Source of the DNA: Chrysochromulina tobinii
Taxonomy: Eukaryota > Haptophyta > Prymnesiales > Chrysochromulinaceae
Direction: 5' to 3'
DNA length: 41,538 bases
NCBI GenBank assembly: GCA_001275005.1
Contig: JWZX01003220.1
Span: 1-41,538 of the forward strand
Below, piece after piece: positions 7,015 through 15,403 of the stretch (the first letter of the stretch is position 1; the number at the start of each line of letters is the position of its first letter). Under the pieces are notes generated by a model. That model had not been told where the DNA came from and did not search any database. It worked only from the letters and a program-made list of their open reading frames with translations. A program made the translations under genes and the position numbers.

Positions 7015-9220
7015 CGGATGCGGCGGATGCGCAGCCGAGTGCGGCGGGTGCAGCTGCTCCGATGGCCGTATGAGATGCGTCTTCGCGGCGCTGATCTCGC
7101 GCTATGGGTTCGTCAACGTCGTCGCCTTCGTCACCGCGATGTTCTCCTTCCCGTTCGACTTCTTCTCCTCCGAGCCCGAGGAAGTCACCTCTGAGCTCTT
7201 TGGCGCGGCGCCCTTCGACTTCAAGGCACGCTGGTCCATCACTCCTTGATTGCGTCTTGATTGCGTCTGATGGCCCCAGTTGATGCCCTCTGATTGCCTC
7301 CCTCATCAGGCACGCTGGTCCAATCCATCACTCCTGGTCAACCTCTGCATCTACACCGTGTGCAAGTTCTTCTTCACCTCCGTGGCCGCCGGCTGCCCCT
7401 TGGGCGTCGGCATCTTCACACCCACGTTCCTCATAGGCGCCGCCACTGGGCGGGCCTTCGGTGAAGCTCTCAATGCGCTGCTGGTCCTCACCTCGTCGTC
7501 CTTCCAGGTGACCGCTGAAGACCGCTGATGACCACTGATGACCGCTGATGACCGCTGATGACCGCTGATGACCGCTGATGACCACTGATGACCGCTGATG
7601 ACCGCCGATGACCGCCGATGACCACTGATGACCGCTGATGACCGCTGATGACCGCTGATGACCACTGATGGCCACTGACTGATGGCCACTCTCATTGCGC
7701 GGCTTCCAGGTGACCGCGGGGGCGTACGCGGTGGTTGGCTCCGCGGCCATGGCGGCCGGCGTCACCCGCACCATCTCATGCGCCGTGATGGTCTTTGAGC
7801 TCACTGGACAACTCAACCACCTGCTGCCGGTGCTCGTGGCGGTGCTGGCCGCGTACGGGACTGGCAACGCGTTCAACAAGTCGTACTACGACACCATGCT
7901 CGAGCTCAACAATTATCCGTTCTTCAGGCCGCCGGACCTGACAGTCCCCTCCTCGCAGGCGGCTCAGGATGTGATGGACACGTCCCTCGTCGGGCTGGCG
8001 CGCGTGTGCACCTACCTCGATGTCCACCTCCTACTCACCACGTCCAGTGACTTCGAGTTTGCAGTCGTGGATGCTCTGGACAGCCAACGGCTGCTGGGCA
8101 CGGTGACCCGCGCTACGCTCGCGCGGCTGCTCGATGCGCACATGCTGAGCGGCGAGCGCGCGCGCCGCCATCGGATGCCAGGCCTGGGGACCGTCCTAGG
8201 GAGTCGATTTCGTCAACAGTTTCGTCGGATGCCCGGCCTGGGGAGTCGGTGCGGCAGTATGGGCAGCCTGCTGCGCGGCAGCCTCGCCAACGGTCTGAGT
8301 CGCTTTCTCTCCCCGTCTGCGGGAGTTTCGTCAGTTGGTGTCTCCATCGGAGTCGCCTACGAAGCGACGGAGCGCGCACGCCTCTCGTCGGGCGCCTCCG
8401 ATGGCGCTTCGGACTGTGCGTCACACGACGCCGTCTCCTTGGAGCCCTCAGCAGACCATCAGACGACCATGCACCTGCCCGACCGCGCGCTGCGTGAGGC
8501 GCTCGCTGGAGCCGTTTCCGAGGATACGCTGTCGGACACTCAAAGCCCGGCACCGACGGCGGCTGCGGCTGGCGATCCCGTCGCCGGACGCACGAGCGGA
8601 GGCAGTCCGAGCGGCGGCGGCACCGGTAACGGTAGCAGAGGCACCGGCGAGGCCGAGGCCGACGACGACCGTGAGTGGCGCTGCGCGCGTGGCAGCGGCG
8701 TGCTATGCGGACCTCACGCGGGAAAGTCGCTCGGAGAGCGGCAGCGGCAGGCAGGGGTACGTCGGGCGCACCCATCGGCCTCGCCCAGCATGCACATGCT
8801 CACCACAGCGCTCTCGCCCCCACAGATACGGGCGCACCCATCGGCTCCTCAGCCTCGCCCAGCATGCATGTGCTCACTACGGCGCTCCTTCCCCTCCCCC
8901 CACAGGTACCCATGGGCTCGGTGTATTCAGAGCTCGAGCTCGCCTTGCTTCGTCAACCCGTGGACTTCGGAATGGAAGCCGCGGACAGCGACACATGCGC
9001 CGGCGCCGCCGACAGGCTCGGCGGCGGCGCTGAGGGCGCGCCCGGGGTCCCCACGCTTCCTAGCGGTGGTCTCGTGCAGTGCGCGCCGAACATCTGCACG
9101 GCGGGCGCTCCGCTCAGCCAGGTGCACATGCAGTTCTCGGTGCTCGGGCTCGAGCGCACCTACGTCACGTACGCCGGGCGCCTGCTCGGCGTCATACGCC
9201 GCTCGCAGCTCGGGCGGTGA
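5542..9220 (+). CDS. CLC voltage-gated chloride channel with two CBS domains
   Basis: Exons 5542-6426, 6533-7225, 7310-7507, 7710-8756 and 8906-9220 join in phase to about 1045 aa. Selectivity motifs are GSGIP (148), GKEGP (190, gating Glu192) and GVGIFTP (558); SYYDTM near 649 carries the conserved pore tyrosine. FSIEVTSTYY (247) has Val251 where proton-coupled CLC exchangers have glutamate, matching the animal ClC-1/2 channel pattern and suggesting a true chloride channel. A Gly-rich insertion, including about 20 consecutive Gly (6961-7017), sits between transmembrane blocks. CBS1 lies near 680-735 and CBS2 near 990-1044, split by a long Ser/Gly linker. A 41-nt intron (5451-5491, GTAAGT to CGCAG) may precede the first exon, so the N-terminus could be longer. 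Confidence 0.9.
6427..6532 (+). other. CLC intron 1 (106 nt)
   Basis: The donor is GTGCAG|GTGCGC and the acceptor CTGCCTTCGCAG|GAC, phase 0. No tandem array is present, unlike the other CLC introns. Confidence 0.75.
7226..7309 (+). other. CLC intron 2 (84 nt), GC-AG, with TGATTGCGTC-type introner body
   Basis: The exon ends FDFK and resumes ARWSNPSL. For the frame to hold, the intron must start AAG|GCACGC and end CTCATCAG|GCACGC, a GC-AG intron. Its first ~22 nt (GCACGCTGGTCCATCACTCC) are a near copy of the first bases of the next exon. The body is TTGATTGCGTC repeats ending TCCCTCATCAG, shared with the intron at 18556-18648. Confidence 0.75.
7508..7709 (+). other. CLC intron 3 (202 nt), TGATGACCGC minisatellite
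   Basis: Both junctions read CTTCCAGGTGACCGC, so the intron is bounded by a 15-bp direct repeat spanning the splice sites. The interior is about 16 copies of a 10-bp unit TGATGACCGC with CAC and CGC variants. Splicing in phase 0 joins SSSFQ to VTAGAYAVVG, a conserved CLC segment. Confidence 0.85.
8757..8905 (+). other. CLC intron 4 (149 nt), internally duplicated
   Basis: The preferred donor is GGG|GTACGT and the acceptor CCCCACAG|GTACCC, phase 0. The interior is a tandem duplication starting CGGGCGCACCCATCGG at 8763 and 8829 (period 66), giving a second candidate acceptor CCCCCACAG at 8825. A GTGAGT donor at 8671 is also strong, but it is out of phase with the CBS2 exon. Confidence 0.6.
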
Positions 9221-9450
9221 TCCTGAGAGATGACCTGTAAACTCTATACTCTTAGTATTTAATACGAGTTAGGTATATTGAAGGGAGGTAGTTAACGAGG
9301 TACGCATGAAGTCAATTAGGGAGGCACGAATTAGTGGAACAAGCGCGAAGGCACTCTCACACGACAGAGATCGACGAAGGTGCGGATCGAGCCAGAGAGC
9401 CTGAAGAACAGAGCGATCCACCCAGAACAAGCACTGCGTTGTGAGCCTAC
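9221..9450. other. Convergent intergenic spacer
   Basis: This 230-bp segment separates the 3' ends of the CLC gene and the Gly-rich gene. It is AT-richer than its neighbours around 9240-9330 and should contain both 3' untranslated regions. I see no gene. Confidence 0.5.
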
Positions 9451-12400
9451 CTACCCCGTGGCCGCCATCTCAAACACGTACGGCGTCGGCTTCTTGAAGA
9501 AACGACGCACCTCCTCGGCCGATAGCATTTGATTGGGCGAGCCGCGCAAGAGCAGCGTCGCGCCGCGTGTCGTCTTCTCGACGCCAAACTGCATGATGCC
9601 CACGATGAGCAGCACGAGCATATCGACGCGCCGCCAGATCGGGTCGGCTTGCCCCTTTCTCTGCTTCCGGTGCGCCGCGTCCAGCCAAGCTTGGTAGGCA
9701 GCGGGCCCCACCTCAAGAAGAGCGCCGAAGAACTCGCCGGGGAACTCGAAGCCGTGCCGGCGCATCTCTTTATCGGTGGGCAGCGCCTTGATGAACGCAA
9801 TGCGCACAATCGCCTCGAGGAAACCTTCGAATGAGAGCTGCATCAACGTCCCCAGCTGGCTCTTGCGCGACGTCTCGTCAATCGTGGCCATCCGGCTATG
9901 CGAGAAGATGACGAAGACGGTTCGAACCGTAAGCTCCTTGGTCATGCCTATGTCGCGGATAAACGAGGACCACTCTTGTACGCCGAGCAAGTCGGTCACT
10001 CCAAACTGGTCTGCTGCCCCTGAGCCATACGCGGCGTACACATTGAACACGTTGAGCAATGAGGCCTTGTGGTGGTCGAGGACGGCGCACACCTCGCGAC
10101 GGTAGCAGTTCGAACGCCGGAAGGCGTCCGCATCGTGCAAGATACTCCCCGCATGGGGGAGCCGCCCCAGGTTGAGCATATCTTCAAACATCTCATTCAC
10201 ACAGCGCGGCATGTCCTCGATCTCCTGGTTGTCGATGGCGGCGCGCACGAGGACCTCGATCAACTCGGAGCGCGTCAACCGTGTCTTCGAGTTCCACGCC
10301 TTCTGTGACTTCGACAGCTGCGACTCATTCACCGAGATCCAAAGCAAATCCCACCCGTCCTCTCCGCGCGGCCTGGCGTGGCGTGCGGTGGGCACATAAA
10401 AGCGCTCGTTGTGATCCTCTTGGTCGTGAAAACGACGCACGAGAAACTCCTTCGAAAAAGCTTCTTCGTGCCCACTCTCTTGCATGATGAGGCCCGCCTC
10501 CTCGAGCATCAGCGAATAGCCGGCGTGCGTCAAGCCCTGCACAAATTGCGTCACCTCCGCCTCGATGCACGAGTAGAAGTCGTGGATACGCAGCAGCATC
10601 GGGTACCAGTGCTCGAGTGCGTCGCGGATCTTCGTACACGTGGTTGCGCTCATCGACTTGAGGCCAAAGGAGCGCCGCTCCATGTTGTTGACCAGCGCCT
10701 GGCCGCCCGATGTATTCATCCAATCGCTCGCGAACGCCGCCTTGAGGGCACTTGGCGTGTTCACGTAGTCCTTGGAATCGCACGCGAACTTGCCTCTCTT
10801 GCGCGGAGCCCAGCACGTAGCGTCCAGCCAGCTCAGATCGGCGTTGGGATCACTGCCGCCGACGCTCGAGGCGGCCCAGAAGTTGGGAAGCTCGCCGCCG
10901 CTGTCGATGTTCCTCATCATCTCCTCGACTGCGGGATCCAACATCTCACCCAAATCTTCATCTTCGCCTCGACCGCCGCCTCCGCCGCTGCCGCCGCCGC
11001 CTCCGACCCCGCCGCCTCCAGATGCCTTGTCCATACCGCCGGCTCTGCCACCATCTTCTTCCAGCCCTCTACCTCCGCCGCCTCCGCCACCACACCCGCC
11101 GCTTCCGAGTCCACTGCCGCTCTTGCCGCCGGTTCCTTCGCCGCCCTTGCCACCGCCTAGCCCACCTCCCTCGCCTCCGCCACCCTTGCCACCGCCACCA
11201 TCACCTCCACACCCCACGCCGCCGCCTCCACCGCCTCCCCCACTTGTACCACCGCCGCCTTCGCCACCGCCACCGATCCTGCGGCCGCCCTTGTCACCAC
11301 CGCCCCCGGCACCGCCTCCTCCGTCGCCCCCACCACCATCACCTCCTCCTCCTCCGCGAGTGCCGCCGCCACCGCCACGCTTGCCAGCACTCGCGAAGGC
11401 ACCGGAGAGCAAATTGAAGTCAACATCGTCTTCATCCTCGTCCTCCTCGTCATTGCTGGCTACAGCCGCACTGAACTCTGAGACGCTGAATCGTAATTGC
11501 GCAGTCGCGGGGGGGGCGCCATCGGCGCTCCCGCTCCTTTCTCCGTCGCCACCCTGACGCCGGATTCGGTTGGCGTCGCGGCTGGATGCCACCCCCGAGA
11601 GCTTCCCACGCATGGCCTCATGCTCCGCCTCACTGGCGGCCGCGGCGGCCGAGGCGGCAGCAGCGTTGCGATCGAGGGCGCGGGTCTCCCGCGCATATGC
11701 GCGCCAGCTCTGGTCGTCATCGCGCGACTCATTCGAGTGGAAAGCACCAAGCGCCACATGCGAGTCGGGCAGGAGGCAGTGTAATCGACTCGCTTCATTG
11801 CGCCCATCATGGTGCCTCGGACTGTGCCGGCGCACTGTGGGCAGCGCATGCATGCCTTCGGAGAACTCGAGCCCAGTCCCACGCGTCAGCTCGCCCTCGT
11901 CGTTGCGCAGCTTGAAGCTTGCCGCCGGCCGGCCTCCCGCAAACGATGCCCGCGCCGAGCTCGCCATCACATCGGGGCGGATGCCCCACACCCCGTCCGG
12001 ATGTGCGCGCGCGGAGGCCTTGAGCGTGCCGTTCATGAAGTAGCGCGAGCGCGAGAGCTCCTGCAGTTGCACCTGAAAGTTGAGGACTGAGACGTCCGAC
12101 TCTGCATCCTGCTGTACGCTCTTGAGAGCCAGCTGGCACTTGGCACGCAGCTGATGGTGTGAGCGGTCGAAGAGACGCGATGAGTCGAAGACGGGCTGTG
12201 GATGCTCATGACCGCGCCACGTCGCGTCTGCCTTGCTCGTCAGGGGCGTCTGCGCCCACATGGGAGGGCGCGCGGGTCAATCTCGGTGGTAATCTCGGTG
12301 GTAATCTCGGTGGCAATCTCGGTGGCAATCTCGGTGGCAACCCATGGTAATCCATGCCAATCAGTGCGGCACTTACAGGCGGTCGTTTGAATTGGACTGT

Positions 12401-13246
12401 GCCAATCACGAGCTTCTTGACCTTCTGCCACTTGTGGGCCAAGGGCGAGGCATGGCTTGACGATGTGGTAGTTGCACGGTCTTCGTGTGACATCTTTCGT
12501 GCAGACAAACTCTTTTGGCGTATCTTGCTTTGGCGCTGCAGGTCCGCGGAGGGTATGTCGAGCTCGTGTGCATCTGCAAACCTGACTGGACCACCAATCG
12601 CAACCTCACCCAACCGCGGACGCGCCAACACCTTGGTCACGTGCTTGCTCTTCCGAGCAAGGATTTCCTTGAGCTCGTCCAACTCGGAGCCAGGACCCCG
12701 CACGCGGTGCAAGGCGTTGGCTTGAGTCCCCGTCAAGAAGGTGTCAATAGGTTCGGTCGCGGCTTGCTTCGCACAGCCCAGTCGAAAACCAATCCTCCGC
12801 CACTTGCAACGTGCAGCCTCGAGGGCAGCCTCTCGTGCCGCCTCGCTTTGACGCTTCACGCTAGGCAGGAAGGGCTTGAGCATTTCTGGGGATCCGTGTG
12901 TGGTCCGTGGGCTACACACGGATCCGTCGTCCAGGGATCCGCGTGTGCCTCCGAAGAAACGACCATCAAGGGGGTCCTCCCAATCAAATGAGTCTTGCTT
13001 CTTGATTTGCACCTTCCGTGGGCGTGCCGTCAGGGCTATGCGCTCCCAATCACGGTCCGGCTCGGAAGCAACGCCTGTACCCGATAGCGACGTCTTTGAG
13101 GAGCGGCGAGCTGCCGGGTTCCGTGGGGAAGGCGGATAGCGAAGGCTCGTAGAAGGTGACGATGGCGGCCAGAAGGGATCCTCACGCAGGGGTAGAGATC
13201 GTGGCACCACGCGGGACTGCACGGTCGGCTGGCCCACGGACCACAT
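9451..13246 (-). CDS. Large Gly-rich protein of unknown function with conserved helical C-terminal domain
   Basis: Two exons, complement(12377-13246) and complement(9451-12249), join in phase 0 to about 1222 aa. The first ATG is at 13246. The frame is open upstream to a GTGAGTG that could be a donor, so a further 5' exon is possible. The N-terminal third is basic and disordered. An acidic patch EEDEDEDDVDF (about 11430-11450) precedes a long Gly/Gly-Gly-Asp tract (10970-11390). The C-terminal ~500 residues are well structured, with NVFNVYAAYGS, LLGVQEWSSFIRDIG and QLSFEGFLEAIVRIAF, and end in RRVDMLVLLIVGIMQF. The spacing resembles EF-hand-like helical modules of large algal and ciliary proteins, but no canonical calcium loop is visible and I do not assign a family. 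Confidence 0.65.
12250..12376 (-). other. Intron of the Gly-rich gene (127 nt) with 12-bp repeats
   Basis: The donor is CGACCGCCT|GTAAGT and the acceptor GGGCGCAG|ACG, phase 0. It contains five copies of a 12-bp unit (plus-strand AATCTCGGTGGT or GGC) at 12284-12343. No direct repeat is seen at the splice sites. Confidence 0.75.
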
Positions 13247-13439
13247 ACGATTTTGCGTGTGGGCTGGGCTACAAGTCGTGTCGCCGGCTCGACTCGCACT
13301 CACGGGTCGCGGTTTTGAACGTTATTTTTGGTGACGACTTGTCATGCGGCGTCGTTCGAGTAACGTCTTTTTAACTTTGAAAAGGCAATGCATGCTCGTC
13401 GGAAAGGACACCCGGTGGGGGGCAATTGCTGCGTGTGCG

Positions 13440-15281
13440 TCACAACTCCTCTTTCAATCTTGCTGTCGGTGTCACCACCGCAGCGTGCTGCGGCACATCC
13501 ATGGGCAAATCATACCCCGCTGCCTCGCCTGCTCCGTGCTCGTCTCCATCGTCCTCATTCGCAGGCCGTTCAGCCTGGGGCCGTTCAGGCGCCTGTGGCT
13601 TCGGCTGTGCGTCCTCCGCCTGCACCTGAGCCTGCACCGTCGCAAAAGGCGGGGTCACTGAATGCCCGCCCTCGCCGCCAAGCGTCTCCTGCACGAGTGA
13701 GCCGAGCTGCTCCTCTGTAGCCTCGAGCTGACGCTGCAGCGCCGACTTCCTCTCGTCATCCGATGGCAGCCTGCCGCCGCCCGCACCGCCCGCGCCGTCC
13801 TCGCCACCGCCCTCGCCACCGCCCTCGCCACCGCCCTCGCCGCCCTCGCCACCGCCCCCGCCCTCGTCGTCGGAGCTGCCGGCGCGCCTAGCTGCCTCGG
13901 TCGCCTCGAGCGCGGCGAGCTGCTGGCGTAAGACCTCCACTTTTTGCTGCAACTGCCGCATCTGCTCGGTGGTACGTTGCTCCTGCTCCTTGTTTCGCAG
14001 CTCTCGCTCCTCAAACTCCGCAAGGCGAGTCTGCATGGAGTGCCACAACTCCTGCTTCTGATCAAAGTCCTCCCGCAGCTTCTTCGTCTCACTCAGCTGC
14101 AAGGCAAACTCGGCGCGCACCTCAGCGGCCTTCGTCTCAGCCACCACCTTGGCGGCGCCCACCGCGCGCTGCGCGCGCGCCTCAGCCTCCCGAAGGGCTT
14201 CCTCGAGCCTCGCTTCCCTCAGCTGCGCCTCATTCCATCGCGCCTCGGACTCGCGACGAAGCCGATCGATCTCTTCATTGTACTCGGTGCGCATGCGCTC
14301 GCGCTCCTCGCGCAGCTGGCGCTGGAAGTCATCCATGCGCATCCCGAAGCTCTCTGCGAGCGCCACCGCCATCATTGTCGCGTCTGGTGGATGGTAGTGG
14401 ACCGCCATGTGCGGAAGCGCCGCGACCGCCGACCGCAGCTCGTCGTACTTGTCGCGGCTCGTGAGCACCACGGTGCCTGTCGCATTGGGCGCGTGCGCAA
14501 AGAACTCGCGCATAATGTCCTCCCGAAAGAAGCGTCGCTGCTCATCGTCTTCGGCACGGTCGTCCTTGGTGCCGACGAGGATCACGTTGGCCCACTTCTC
14601 CTCACCTACGAAGCCCTTGTCCACGATCGTGGCGACGACCTGCGCTCCGAGCTTGACGCGCCCGTCGGAGATCGGATTGGTCACGAGCACGCCGTCGATC
14701 GGTGGCAGCAGCCGCGCCTCGAGCATTGAGATCAGCTTCGTCGGTGTCACGTCCTTATCACCGACGCCCGGCGTGTCCAGCAGCTCGACCGGGTGGCCGT
14801 TGATCGGCAGCCCTACGTATGACATGATCTGCTTGGTGACGCCGCGAGCAGAGCGACCGGCCTCGGCCTCGCCGCTGCGCGTCGGGTCGCGCAGCGCATT
14901 GATCATCGTGCTCTTGCCGTCACCCACCTCACCAACGATGAGCAGCCGTTTGAGAGGCAACGCTGGATCCTCGGGCTTCAGCGCCCCGAAATAATGCTCG
15001 AAGAATAGCTTGCCGTGTTTGTGCACGTGGTCTTTGAGGTGCGCCTTTAGCTGGCTGTGGTTCGACTCGGGGATCAGCCACGCAACCACGGGCGCCAAGA
15101 AAAGTATGGTGAGCGCCACGCGTGCCGTGCGGCTCATCCGTGCCCAAAGCCGTTGCACAGCACGGTACACGACGGCAAGCGCCGCTTGGATCACGAAGCG
15201 GCCAGTGATGATGACGACCAGGCTGATCAGCCATATGATGAGCTGTTGCGGGTGGGACGGCACGAGACCCACGAGCACCAT
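13440..15281 (-). CDS. AIG1/GIMAP-like membrane-anchored GTPase with coiled coil
   Basis: The 613-aa protein starts at an ATG at 15281. Two hydrophobic segments (residues ~12-35 and ~52-70) form an N-terminal membrane hairpin. A G domain follows: P-loop GEVGDGKST at 117-125, GVTK near 147 as the probable G2 threonine, DTPG at 169-172 and TKDD at 238-241. This order and spacing fit the AIG1/TOC-like septin-related branch. Residues ~320-490 are a long charged coiled coil, followed by a Gly/Glu-rich stretch and a Pro/Ala-rich tail. Relatives act in membrane or organelle GTPase assemblies; the location here is not determined. The gene is divergent from the GT2 gene, with start codons only 122 bp apart. 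Confidence 0.82.
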   Translation of the reverse strand: MVLVGLVPSHPQQLIIWLISLVVIITGRFVIQAALAVVYRAVQRLWARMSRTARVALTILFLAPVVAWLIPESNHSQLKAHLKDHVHKHGKLFFEHYFGALKPEDPALPLKRLLIVGEVGDGKSTMINALRDPTRSGEAEAGRSARGVTKQIMSYVGLPINGHPVELLDTPGVGDKDVTPTKLISMLEARLLPPIDGVLVTNPISDGRVKLGAQVVATIVDKGFVGEEKWANVILVGTKDDRAEDDEQRRFFREDIMREFFAHAPNATGTVVLTSRDKYDELRSAVAALPHMAVHYHPPDATMMAVALAESFGMRMDDFQRQLREERERMRTEYNEEIDRLRRESEARWNEAQLREARLEEALREAEARAQRAVGAAKVVAETKAAEVRAEFALQLSETKKLREDFDQKQELWHSMQTRLAEFEERELRNKEQEQRTTEQMRQLQQKVEVLRQQLAALEATEAARRAGSSDDEGGGGGEGGEGGGEGGGEGGGEDGAGGAGGGRLPSDDERKSALQRQLEATEEQLGSLVQETLGGEGGHSVTPPFATVQAQVQAEDAQPKPQAPERPQAERPANEDDGDEHGAGEAAGYDLPMDVPQHAAVVTPTARLKEEL

Positions 15282-15403
15282 TGGGGTGGATTGATGGCGA
15301 TTTCACACCTCGAAACCCCATGACAAAACTGCACACATCCACGGAAAGGGCCACCGCAGGATGTTAGCAGATTTTTTGTGCGCGTGTGAATCTATTTTCG
15401 AAG

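Noticed and set aside
7508-7709. CRISPR-like array
   Set aside because: Units are 10 bp without unique spacers, lie inside a spliced intron, and the genome is eukaryotic.
8671-8905. GTGAGT donor at 8671 for CLC intron 4
   Set aside because: Strong by sequence, but leaves phase 1, which does not join to the CBS2 frame; the GTACGT donor at 8757 is in phase.
10772-11557. Pro-rich plus-strand frame
   Set aside because: It is the complement of the GGN-coded Gly tract of the large minus-strand gene; Pro/Ser repeats arise automatically.
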